DNA of 36,072 nucleotides from a candidate division Kazan bacterium (GCA_003647645.1 QMNG01000006.1:1-36072), one strand, 5' to 3'; positions 27,701 to 35,329 are shown, counted from the first letter of the stretch. Numbers and translations: made by a program. The notes: generated from the sequence alone by a model not told the origin.

Positions 27701-30700
27701 CCCCTCCCCGGCCAGGATAGCGCCAGCAATATATTCGTGTTGGCTTCAAGAACAATCAGCTTCTTGCAGGATAATCCACTTCCAGAACAAGAGGTTGAGT
27801 TTGAACTATCTGCTAACCCGTCCAAAATCGAAGAAGACGGCCAAACCGAAGTTCAATTAACTGGTAAGCTCACTGGTATAACATGGGAAACCGCCCACGA
27901 AACAAATAATAGCTCAATAAAGAGTAAATCTTGGCCCCTCCACGCTTTTGCCAATATATCTATTACTAGTACGGATGATGAGCTTGGTTCCGTAGAAAAT
28001 GAGATTGTTGAAATCGGCAACAATGGCATATTCAAAACAATTTATAAAACACCTTCAACCAAAGGCAACAGAACTATTACTATCTCTGTTAGCGGCGATG
28101 AGGCATACGATAAGGACAATCAGAATTTTGGTGCGTTTTCCGCTTCCGTAACTATAGAACACGGCCAGCCAATCGAGAAGATGACTGAAGGCGACGCCAG
28201 ATTCTTGCTGGGAGAAGACAGCAACTCAGATCGCATACTAAGAGTTTACGGCAGCAGAATTGATGCCGTTACCGATTATAGTTTTAGAGGCCGCTATGTA
28301 AAAATCTACGGGCCACTGGGAGGACTAACCCAAAATCTTGGCACGCGAATCAATGATTTGTCTTACCTTACTCCCCCAACACCAACTCGTAATCCCACCA
28401 TTGATCAAGAAACACTAAAACAAAATCAAAATCTTTACGAAAATAATCTTAGCCGATGGGAGAATATCAAGCCCCTGCGGGCCGACTTTGGTTCCACTAG
28501 CGACTTCAACGATGCTCTTGAAAACTGGCAGAACAACAAACCAGATCCAGAAGATTTTGGACTGGCAGTTGAATATCGCTACGTGATAATTAACACCGAA
28601 CTGACAGACCTGTCCGGCAATCCGATTACTGAGGGAACTGTCGTAGGAGAATCATTAAATCGAACACAAGCCAAGGCACATGAACATTTGATCGCTGCCG
28701 AGGGTGAAAAGGATGAGTACTTTTATCGAGGTGGCACTAGCGGAGCTAAATTGGAGCCTCGCATTAATTCAGGCGGGGAATCAACATTTTACTATGCCCC
28801 CGGACAAGCCCCGGCAGGAGACATCGGCAAGTTACGTTTTTCAAACACCTATTCAACTAAAGGCAGACGCAAAACATTGGAAGTAAATGTTGATATCCCC
28901 GTTGTTGATATTGAAGAAGCTCTTAAAGATAAAAAGCCAACAATTAAGGTTATAGTTGTTCCTCCCAAATATGCTGAAACTCAACGGGAAAAAATTGACA
29001 AGTGCAGAGAACTTTACGACCCTCGTAACCACGAAGAAAGTACAAAAAAAGTCCAAGAATGTATTGCTAATGTTAGAAAAGAAAATCTTGAAGATTTTCG
29101 CGAAAGGCTTCTTGGAATCGGTGATGAAAATGAAACCGAATACGAACACTTCGCTAAGCAGGCCTATAAATTAAAAATAACTGTAAAACCACCCAAGGAT
29201 GGTGACGATCCAGCCGGCAGAGTAGTCACTGCATCTGCCGAGCCTGTAGCTACATTCATCCCGCCTCCCGGGAAAAAAGTGGCCTACAAAAAAGACCCAT
29301 TTGGCAACCTCATCCCAGAAAACTTTGGCGATGACGATAATAACAATCCCTATCCTCCTCCAGAACCTCTACCGGGTGATTTTGGCGGCATCGAAGTGCC
29401 AATTGATAAATCTTTAGATACACCGGGCACAATCAGTTTTACATTAGATGAAAAGGGAGAATTTGGAACCCAAACAGGCAGAGAACTTCTAATTTTGCCC
29501 AATTCGCTGCCTACTCGAATTGTATTTATGTACACCGATTCCAAGGGTGTCCATACTTATACAGTTGTAATTAAAGGAAAACAAAAGTTGAAGGAGATGA
29601 AGGATCCGGCAGTACCAAGTCCATTAAAACAATGTAACCGTGATGGACTATTTGAGTTGTGTATCGAAACTACTGCAAATACTATAGCCCCCAAAGGTAC
29701 GAGAAAAATTACTGTTAGCTTGGACTTCACTAATGAAGCTAAAGAAAAAGATCGTAGCATTATTGAAAAAATATTGGGTGGAGGAGTCAGTCTGCCTGTC
29801 GGATTAAGAGTGGATGGAATTGGTGATATGGGACAATTCATTGGCTACAGTGAAACCAACAAACAAGGACAACCAAATGTTGCTTGGAATTTTAAAGGTA
29901 AAGTTCCTAATAGTGAATGGGTATTATACGAAGCCGATGCGGCCCCCAATAAACCGGTTCATCTAGAAGCTGGAGTACTTTACAAAGCAGGTTTGAGTAT
30001 TTTCCCAACAGACACAAGAGTTAAATTGACATTGAAAAAAGATCCCAATTCACCGACCGAATCTGAACTTAACGAGATAAAACAAGAAAATCTAATCACT
30101 GAGAAAACAAAGCCAATTGACACTGATGGTGATGGTGTCTCAGATAAAGATGAGAAAAAGGCTGGAACCGATCCCAACGATCCAGATGATAAACCTAAAG
30201 ACACTGATGGTGATGGTAAATACGATTATGAGGATCCGGACATAGATGGAGATGGCATAGCCAACGAGAATGACGAAACACCCTATGGCGATACTGACGA
30301 ACTAGGCGACAAGGACGATGATGCTGGTGAAGGCGACTCTGATAATGGTGAGGATGAAAATGGCGAACCAGGCGACGAAGACTCATCCCCGGAATCTCTC
30401 CCAGCATTTGAATTTGACACCACCAAGCCATTTGGCTCTGCCGTCGACATAGATGAATCTTGGAATAGCGCTAAGGCCGTAATCCAGAACAGCCCACTGC
30501 TTTCTCCAAGGCAAAAAGACGATTTAAATAAAGCACAAGGAATGGCCGCTGCTAATCTTTTAACTAACATAGTCCGGCTTAACCTTAAAGACACCACATT
30601 CAAAGATGACCCTGGATTAAAAGAGCTAGCCGACACAGCTATTGGGCTCAGGCTACTGGCAGAGTTATCTGCGACAGAAAACAGCAACAGCAGCGAAAGA

Positions 30701-31534
30701 GAAAAACAGTTCTTTGAACAAGCTGTCGATTTCTATCTTGAAAACAACAGCTTTGAGAGTATCGAAGCACTCAGTGATTTAAACAGATGGAAGTTTGACA
30801 GATTAATGGAAGAAGTTTTACGAAGTTATGAAAGTATGGGGTTTGACCCATACACTAACCAAACAAATATTCCAGAGTTAAGCCCGTATGCGCCTGACTT
30901 TGAAGCAACTATTATTAAAGCCAGGCAGACCGTCCGTAATAATTCTCTGCTTGATGCTTCTGAAAAAGATCGGCTGAACCACAATATCGACATCATTGGA
31001 AGCAATCCAACTATGTTGGCCGGAGGTACGTACTACGGTTACATAGAATCTGCTGTTCGACAAGCTACTGAGGGAGTTGCTAGCGGCAATCCAGAAGTCA
31101 AAGAATTATATGGCATGCTTAATGATATTTTGCTAGACACTATTTTAATATCCAGCTTAAAAAACAACAGTGAAACCGATAAAGCCAATGCCAAAAAGTG
31201 GGTGGATAGAGCCCGCGGTGGCCAGCTGTCTGAACTGGAAAAATTAACTACCACGCCCGATTGGAGCGGCAGTTCCGATGCGCGAAGAATCCAGCGCTTA
31301 ATTGAAAAACTCCGGTATAATAGAAATCGAATGGGCTTAGACAGCGATTCACCGAACGATGGTTCGGGCGAGGATATGCCATTGTGGGGCGGCGGCATCA
31401 GCAGCGCATTTGATAACCTGTTTAACATCTTCGGCACTTATGCCGGGACTGACGGGGCTGCCAGCGCTAATCCGGTAGTAAATATATGGAATCTAATCAC
31501 TAATTTCTTCAGCAACCTGTTTTCAAGAAATTAA
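24749..31534 (+). CDS. Giant secreted protein (2261 aa): helical duplicated N-terminus, Ig-like modules, acidic TSP3-like Ca-binding region, helical duplicated C-terminus
   Basis: Signal peptide (KKLQKILSFSVAFSLVVQLIGVTPLAGALAA); DTDGDGVSDKDEKKAGTDPNDPDDKPKDTDGDGKYDYEDPDIDGDGIANENDETPYGD; internal repeats by eye. Confidence 0.88.
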   Translation: MTKKLQKILSFSVAFSLVVQLIGVTPLAGALAATREQTNDWFRRSSQAETDINVLMPEVEELQAKLDAVIQSEANLERTASTIHQKLEEAKVSLLSGPLSLASIYMLADKAGGFADFIRKYGVYWNVKMNAEQYKDWFEENRTKYEKALASAESEEKEAELSKYRLDYRVPNQILHESEIKEINGQIAHILDGVASHNIDDEWAKIAAETLDNIDISELLVEGIKLSDIGTSDEIRKSLDEKRRKLILSKSQLNQVEREKLEDIFIEHEDEAIRTAYQEASRVIDENITTIAETEAKLAGIIKTKQNFQEAIAFARERLGLAKAVYLHEAPKFSSLSMLEAAGGLKDFVKKGSYDGVVIDLPTYEKLFEDNKTNYKRLSEEIKKLNDDIKRLEEDTELDEAGRESLAEKQTALVEKQAKLEEEYGLTHTIPNEILYKEAIEQIDEWDEYIRDSDISDSTWMDRLGIVLGATDKYTLADYFAGIEETAGHIKDIQTLFEDGITLDDLTNEENIDFELREAQTQIKESLDTMLEILPRQASTTLIPTLNNGTNFFTELVNAYINIEIISTESTLMVPFDPNNPADSSTLITARVTDINNEPVIGARVTFSSGNAYFPDNSGGFSATATQLTVQDPNIGGTFSGTAQIEYTATDGEKQANRYEEDTVDIYAAATIELEDGTTSKPVFAHLELTKKNRNRLKSSPLDPEEERQKDEQANKKVEELAFAARSNPGNLVFDMTADISPENNLDGAKEAIATIRVQAAYSTQVTGKRDAKTGIPQYVDENGREIRQDQKPSLAPELQMFVQMSDGEKMAASFKYKNKKNKFRNWVMTDSEERDINEAEGLVEKTVSWTLNEKVERVLALNPNIPGVRTIDILAELTSGSLHNAREFRDTLREQGYPEYKAEANSWPRLAVQSAFDRTIRWFAPAFAQDIPEDSEEDPEPIVDPEENPKEIPPEETPDDPEDTPEEPNWDRGQTVQYDEDGKPLPGQDSASNIFVLASRTISFLQDNPLPEQEVEFELSANPSKIEEDGQTEVQLTGKLTGITWETAHETNNSSIKSKSWPLHAFANISITSTDDELGSVENEIVEIGNNGIFKTIYKTPSTKGNRTITISVSGDEAYDKDNQNFGAFSASVTIEHGQPIEKMTEGDARFLLGEDSNSDRILRVYGSRIDAVTDYSFRGRYVKIYGPLGGLTQNLGTRINDLSYLTPPTPTRNPTIDQETLKQNQNLYENNLSRWENIKPLRADFGSTSDFNDALENWQNNKPDPEDFGLAVEYRYVIINTELTDLSGNPITEGTVVGESLNRTQAKAHEHLIAAEGEKDEYFYRGGTSGAKLEPRINSGGESTFYYAPGQAPAGDIGKLRFSNTYSTKGRRKTLEVNVDIPVVDIEEALKDKKPTIKVIVVPPKYAETQREKIDKCRELYDPRNHEESTKKVQECIANVRKENLEDFRERLLGIGDENETEYEHFAKQAYKLKITVKPPKDGDDPAGRVVTASAEPVATFIPPPGKKVAYKKDPFGNLIPENFGDDDNNNPYPPPEPLPGDFGGIEVPIDKSLDTPGTISFTLDEKGEFGTQTGRELLILPNSLPTRIVFMYTDSKGVHTYTVVIKGKQKLKEMKDPAVPSPLKQCNRDGLFELCIETTANTIAPKGTRKITVSLDFTNEAKEKDRSIIEKILGGGVSLPVGLRVDGIGDMGQFIGYSETNKQGQPNVAWNFKGKVPNSEWVLYEADAAPNKPVHLEAGVLYKAGLSIFPTDTRVKLTLKKDPNSPTESELNEIKQENLITEKTKPIDTDGDGVSDKDEKKAGTDPNDPDDKPKDTDGDGKYDYEDPDIDGDGIANENDETPYGDTDELGDKDDDAGEGDSDNGEDENGEPGDEDSSPESLPAFEFDTTKPFGSAVDIDESWNSAKAVIQNSPLLSPRQKDDLNKAQGMAAANLLTNIVRLNLKDTTFKDDPGLKELADTAIGLRLLAELSATENSNSSEREKQFFEQAVDFYLENNSFESIEALSDLNRWKFDRLMEEVLRSYESMGFDPYTNQTNIPELSPYAPDFEATIIKARQTVRNNSLLDASEKDRLNHNIDIIGSNPTMLAGGTYYGYIESAVRQATEGVASGNPEVKELYGMLNDILLDTILISSLKNNSETDKANAKKWVDRARGGQLSELEKLTTTPDWSGSSDARRIQRLIEKLRYNRNRMGLDSDSPNDGSGEDMPLWGGGISSAFDNLFNIFGTYAGTDGAASANPVVNIWNLITNFFSNLFSRN

Positions 31535-31536
31535 TT

Positions 31537-32886
31537 ATGGAAAATCAAAATAATCCTAACCCAAATAGTGAGAATCAAAATTCTGCTGAACAGCAGAATA
31601 ATCCACAATCGGGTAAAGACAAGCAGGATTCTGCCGAAAGGCAGGATAATCAGCAACCAAACCAAGGAAATGAAAATCAACCTCCGAATCAAGAACCGAA
31701 GAACACTAATACCCCTCCCCCCGAACCTACATCCCCCCGTCCTGATGAACCCACACCCCCTCGTCATTCTGAACTTGGTTCAGAATCCCAAAGCAAAATC
31801 CCGAAACAAGTTCGGGATGACAGTGTAAAAAAAGATACAGCGCCTGTCGAAGAACCGGAAGATATGTTAGCCGGTACTGATGAAACTCCAGCTTCTACAC
31901 CCGAAACGCCAGTTGCTTCAACACCCACTCCTCCGCTCCATTCTCCTGAGCCCCTATCTCCTCGTCATTCTGAACTTGGTTCAGAATCCCAAAGCAAAAT
32001 CCCGAAACAAGTTCGGGACGACCAAGAAAAAAACAATATTGGTACAAAATCCAAAAAGGGTTGGATTTGGTGGATAGTCATAAGTTTAATATTAGCTGGC
32101 GCTGTCGCCACTTACTTTTTGGATCTTTGGCCGGATTGGCTGAGTTCTCCCATTAGCTCTATCAGCGAAGTTTCAGAACCGGAAGAAAGTTTTGTTCCGC
32201 TATTTCCCCGCTCCTCGACTATGCCCAATGGCAGCATTACTATACAGGGCAAAACTCCGAGAATAATAATTTACAATTTAGAGCCGTCCTTCGACAGACA
32301 ATTCAGCTACCAACTAGTTTTGTCCGGGGACAGTTCTCAGTTTGAAGTCGGAAGTTTCGATGGCAGCAATGAAGAAGGAGAGCCAATCAACCTAGACGGC
32401 AGCGATGTAAAGCTGAGGTCCATAGACGATGCTACAAATTATGACACAGCCACAATCAAAATAGTTTCAAGATCGTCTAGTCCGCAAACATCTACTATCA
32501 TGGAGGGTTCGCTTGTAGCGAAGACAAGTTCCGTAGTTTCAGCTGATCTAAATTTCCCCTACTTGTTTGACAGAATTGGTGCGGGAGTTGAAATGAGCAT
32601 CGTTCGGGGCGGAGAAAGCACTATTAATTTTGACGCTACATCTCTCCCCGACTTAAACGCTATTGGCTATGAATACGAACTGCGGCTTGTTGAATTTGAA
32701 GGCCCTAATGTGGCTGGCGAACTTACCCTGGGTCGGTTCCAGGGCAACACTGCTGGTTCGACTAATTTCACTGCCAAAACCAGCAGAAACTTGAGTCGAT
32801 TCAATCAAGTGGTTGTAAGTTTGGAACCGGTTTGGGACACCAACCCGACCATTTCTCAAATAAAACCCTTCTCTGGAGAGATTTAA
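31537..32886 (+). CDS. Single-TM protein with low-complexity N-terminus carrying in-frame palindromic repeat insertions and an extracytoplasmic domain
   Basis: Starts 2 nt after the 2261-aa CDS; TM (GWIWWIVISLILAGAVATYFL); RHSELGSESQSKIPKQVRDD twice. Confidence 0.85.
   Translation: MENQNNPNPNSENQNSAEQQNNPQSGKDKQDSAERQDNQQPNQGNENQPPNQEPKNTNTPPPEPTSPRPDEPTPPRHSELGSESQSKIPKQVRDDSVKKDTAPVEEPEDMLAGTDETPASTPETPVASTPTPPLHSPEPLSPRHSELGSESQSKIPKQVRDDQEKNNIGTKSKKGWIWWIVISLILAGAVATYFLDLWPDWLSSPISSISEVSEPEESFVPLFPRSSTMPNGSITIQGKTPRIIIYNLEPSFDRQFSYQLVLSGDSSQFEVGSFDGSNEEGEPINLDGSDVKLRSIDDATNYDTATIKIVSRSSSPQTSTIMEGSLVAKTSSVVSADLNFPYLFDRIGAGVEMSIVRGGESTINFDATSLPDLNAIGYEYELRLVEFEGPNVAGELTLGRFQGNTAGSTNFTAKTSRNLSRFNQVVVSLEPVWDTNPTISQIKPFSGEI
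31580..31599. repeat. Perfect palindrome ATTCTGCTGAACAGCAGAAT within CDS
   Basis: Read directly. Confidence 0.85.
31628..31647. repeat. Hairpin ATTCTGCC-GAAA-GGCAGGAT within CDS
   Basis: 8-bp stem with one G-U pair and a GAAA loop; similar coding context to 31580. Confidence 0.75.
31761..31822. repeat. Double-palindrome element, copy 1 (in-frame in CDS)
   Basis: tcgtcattctgaacttggttcagaatcccaaagcaaaatcccgaaacaagttcgggatgaca; two hairpins. Confidence 0.9.
31962..32023. repeat. Double-palindrome element, copy 2 (in-frame in CDS)
   Basis: Differs from copy 1 at 2 of 62 positions. Confidence 0.9.
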
Positions 32887-32895
32887 ATATAATAT

Positions 32896-32925
32896 GTCAT
32901 TCTGAATTCATTTCAGAGAATCTTA
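32896..32925. repeat. Half-element gtcattctgaattcatttcagagaatctt
   Basis: Shares gtcattctgaa and imperfect ATTCTGAA/TTCAGAGAAT hairpin with the copies above. Confidence 0.65.
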
Positions 32926-32930
32926 GTAAT

Positions 32931-32962
32931 AAAAAAGAGCAGGATGTGTGGCGCACCCTGCT
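32931..32962 (-). terminator. Rho-independent terminator of the lipoprotein gene
   Basis: Minus strand AGCAGGGTGcgccaCACATCCTGCTCTTTTTT. Confidence 0.75.
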
Positions 32963-32984
32963 ACTTTGGATTTGTGAGGAGCAG

Positions 32985-33527
32985 CTACTTGGTGATATTC
33001 ACCAACTTGTGAATAATTGAAACAAGGAAGACTCCTTCTTCATACGGAGTAACTATCAAGTAAAATAGTGATTCTTCGGAATCACTCCACATTGATAGTT
33101 GGAGCAGCTTGTCACAACTATAGGTCATTGTACTACCGTCAACAGCAACTGGTTCAATGTATTCATTTTTGGTAAAAACATACCTAATGTTGCTACCAAC
33201 AGTTTCTTGTTTCCCGGTAGTAGAGTACAAACCGTGAACAGACGAATTCCAATCATCAGAGAAATCAGAATAGTCAACAGTAATCTCATCACCACGCGGA
33301 AGATACCATGGCCCATTCATTAAGGCGACATCAAACTGTTCAGAAGTTGCCGACTCACTCAGACCCGAATCCCAAACTACCGTTCCAACTTCCCCATCAG
33401 CCCATGGCACGCTGTTGACCTCGGTGCCATTAATGATGAGCTTGGGGCCACCGGATGAAGTTGGCAACAGATTGCAACTGGCAACCAGCCACAAAACCAC
33501 AATGATAATGAACGCTATAGTTCTCAC
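32985..33527 (-). CDS. Putative lipoprotein, unknown function
   Basis: GTG start at 33527 with SD GGAGGTGAT; signal peptide TIAFIIIVVLWLVASC with lipobox VASC. Track start (33596) runs through the upstream hairpin and is less likely. Confidence 0.8.
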   Translation of the reverse strand: MRTIAFIIIVVLWLVASCNLLPTSSGGPKLIINGTEVNSVPWADGEVGTVVWDSGLSESATSEQFDVALMNGPWYLPRGDEITVDYSDFSDDWNSSVHGLYSTTGKQETVGSNIRYVFTKNEYIEPVAVDGSTMTYSCDKLLQLSMWSDSEESLFYLIVTPYEEGVFLVSIIHKLVNITK

Positions 33528-33592
33528 TCTTATCACCTCCAAGGTGAGAATACAGTTTGTTGCCTGTATGTTAGCTCTCAGAGCTAAAAAAG

Positions 33593-33614
33593 TCAACGGC
33601 TCATGAGCCGTTGA
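33593..33614 (-). terminator. Palindromic hairpin TCAACGGCTCATGAGCCGTTGA, terminator-like for the tRNAs on minus strand
   Basis: 22-bp perfect palindrome followed on minus strand by CTTTTTT. Confidence 0.7.
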
Positions 33615-33651
33615 AGATTTAAATCTAATCCCGTACCATCTGGTACCGACA

Positions 33652-33726
33652 TGGTCGGAGTGGGCGGATTCGAACCGCCGACCTCATCGTCCCGAACGAT
33701 GCGCGCTACCCCTGCGCCACACTCCG
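33652..33726 (-). tRNA. tRNA-Pro (anticodon CGG)
   Basis: CGGAGTG...CATCG-TTCGGGA-CGATG...GGTTCGAATCC...CACTCCGACCA cloverleaf, CCA encoded. Confidence 0.93.
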
Positions 33727-33729
33727 CGG

Positions 33730-33801
33730 AGCCGGAGGGGAGATTCGAACTCCCGGCCTCTACTTTACGAAAGTATTGCTCTACCCCTGAGCTACTCCGG
33801 C
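33730..33801 (-). tRNA. tRNA-Thr (anticodon CGT)
   Basis: GCCGGAGTAGCTCAGGGGTAGAGCAATACTTTCGTAAAGTAGAGGCCGGGAGTTCGAATCTCCCCTCCGGCT; CCA not encoded. Confidence 0.92.
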
Positions 33802-33835
33802 TTACCTCTACTTCTAATATACTTTACTCAAATAA

Positions 33836-33980
33836 ATAAAAAACACCAATAATTTGCCGTCCATTTTGTTCCTGGGGAAACCAGGTGGGGTTCCTCATGC
33901 CATGCCCCCGAGCACAACATATGCAGATCCCCTAGTTGATAGTGTAGGATCAAATGCAGAAACGACAAGTTAATGGTGCT
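33836..33980 (-). ncRNA. Candidate structured small RNA (6S-like long closed hairpin), unassigned family
   Basis: TATAAT -10 at 33987-33992; closing pairs CACCA/TGGTG, TTGTCG/CGGCAA, CATTT/AAATG between the two ends; T-run immediately 3'; no ORF. Confidence 0.5.
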
Positions 33981-34033
33981 ACTCCTATTATATCACGGAA
34001 AAAATAAGTCAAATTGGAACCTGGGGATAAAAT

Positions 34034-34693
34034 CTAGAACGGCATAATGCTAGAGCCAACTACCCATTGTATTAATGCAATTACCGGCTCTAGCAGCGTA
34101 AAAATAATATTCGTACCAATTAGCCTGTCAGCGAAAATAAGCAACAGCAAAAGAATAGGCCCAGTCCGCTCCAGAGCCAAGATTCGGCTGTGGCTCATAC
34201 CAAAATTACTCAAAATCAAATACAAAACTTTGGAACCGTCCAGCGGTGGAATTGGAATAAGATTAAACGCCGCCAAAAAAATGTTCAGTGTAACCACGAT
34301 GGCCAGAAAAACATAAATCGGGCTGTCTGGCAATGCTTGGTGGGTTATAAGATAGATTCTGCCCGGCAGAGCGAATAAAAAAGCCAACAAAATATTCGAC
34401 ACTGGCCCGGCTAGCGCCACCATCATTTCACCAAACCTGCCCCTTTTAACAAAACTGGGGTTATATGGCACCGGTTTCCCCCATCCAAAGCCAACCAAAA
34501 ATATTAAAATGGTACCCATCAGATCTAAATGGGATATAGGATTAAGAGTTAGACGGCCAGCCATTTTAGCAGTTGGATCACCCAGCATTGTAGCTGCCCA
34601 AGCATGCGAAAATTCGTGGATGGTGATCGCTATTATCAGGGCCACGACAAAAAACACAAAGGTGTCGAGTTGTTGGAAAATCCCCAGCAGCAT
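34034..34693 (-). CDS. M50-family site-2-protease-like zinc metalloprotease
   Basis: HEFSHAWAATMLGDPTAKMAGRLTLNPISHLDLMGTILIFLVGFGWGKPVPYNP; NLIPIPPLDGSKV. Confidence 0.92.
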   Translation of the reverse strand: MLLGIFQQLDTFVFFVVALIIAITIHEFSHAWAATMLGDPTAKMAGRLTLNPISHLDLMGTILIFLVGFGWGKPVPYNPSFVKRGRFGEMMVALAGPVSNILLAFLFALPGRIYLITHQALPDSPIYVFLAIVVTLNIFLAAFNLIPIPPLDGSKVLYLILSNFGMSHSRILALERTGPILLLLLIFADRLIGTNIIFTLLEPVIALIQWVVGSSIMPF

Positions 34694-34787
34694 AAAAATC
34701 TTGTTCTAATTTATCTTTTTTGTTAATCTAACTTAGTCATTATAATTCTTTATTAGTTTATCAGTCTATCAGTTTATTAGTCCACTT

Positions 34788-35030
34788 ATGTCCAAAGTAT
34801 GCGACATCTGCCACAAGGGCCCGACCACCGGCCACAATGTCAGCCACTCGAAGCGCCACACCAAACGCACCTGGCATCCTAATTTGATTACCAAAAGGAT
34901 GATGATCAACGGGCACATGCAAACTCTGAGAATTTGCGCTAAGTGCCTAAAAACTTTGTCCAAAGCTCCGCGTAAAAAGCCTACTCGTACTGTTGTATCT
35001 GCCACGGGCAAGCCAAAGCCCAAATCATAA
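34788..35030 (+). CDS. rpmB: 50S ribosomal protein L28
   Basis: MSKVCDICHKGPTTGHNVSHSKRHTKRTWHPNL...RICAKCLKTL. Confidence 0.95.
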   Translation: MSKVCDICHKGPTTGHNVSHSKRHTKRTWHPNLITKRMMINGHMQTLRICAKCLKTLSKAPRKKPTRTVVSATGKPKPKS

Positions 35031-35069
35031 AACCAATCGGCCCGTACTTGGGCCAATTATCAGTATCAC

Positions 35070-35100
35070 TTTTAACGGCTCAAAATATGAGCCGTTAAAA
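35070..35100. terminator. Hairpin TTTTAACGGCTCA-aaata-TGAGCCGTTAAAA downstream of rpmB
   Basis: 13-bp perfect arms, 5-nt loop, A/T flanks. Confidence 0.7.
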
Positions 35101-35153
35101 AATATCTACGCCAACCCGCAGACAGCTCTAAATGTTATATTGTAAATAGCCGC

Positions 35154-35227
35154 GCGGGTGTAGTTTAATGGCAGAACGTGACCTTCCCAAGGTTAAGACG
35201 GGAGTTCGATTCTCCTCACCCGCTCCA
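35154..35227 (+). tRNA. tRNA-Gly (anticodon CCC)
   Basis: GCGGGTGTAGTTTAATGGCAGAACGTGACCTTCCCAAGGTTAAGACGGGAGTTCGATTCTCCTCACCCGCTCCA. Confidence 0.93.
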
Positions 35228-35329
35228 ATTAGGAAAACACTTTGGAGTATGGACGAACCTAGCCTTGCGGCGGTTCTCATCCTGTCAATCACTACGGGCT
35301 GATGCCCAAACAAGTTGGGCGCCAACCCG

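Noticed and set aside
33651-33839. ORF MVGVGGFEPPTSSSRTMRATPAPHSAEPEGRFELPAS
   Set aside because: Translation of the antisense strand of tRNA-Pro and tRNA-Thr
33836-33980. Interpretation of the structured RNA as SRP 4.5S RNA
   Set aside because: No canonical helix-8 tip (GUCAGG...GGAA...AGCAGCC) on either strand; left as unassigned/6S-like
34769-35056. Minus ORF 95 aa antisense to rpmB
   Set aside because: Shadow ORF of L28, which is unmistakable on the plus strand
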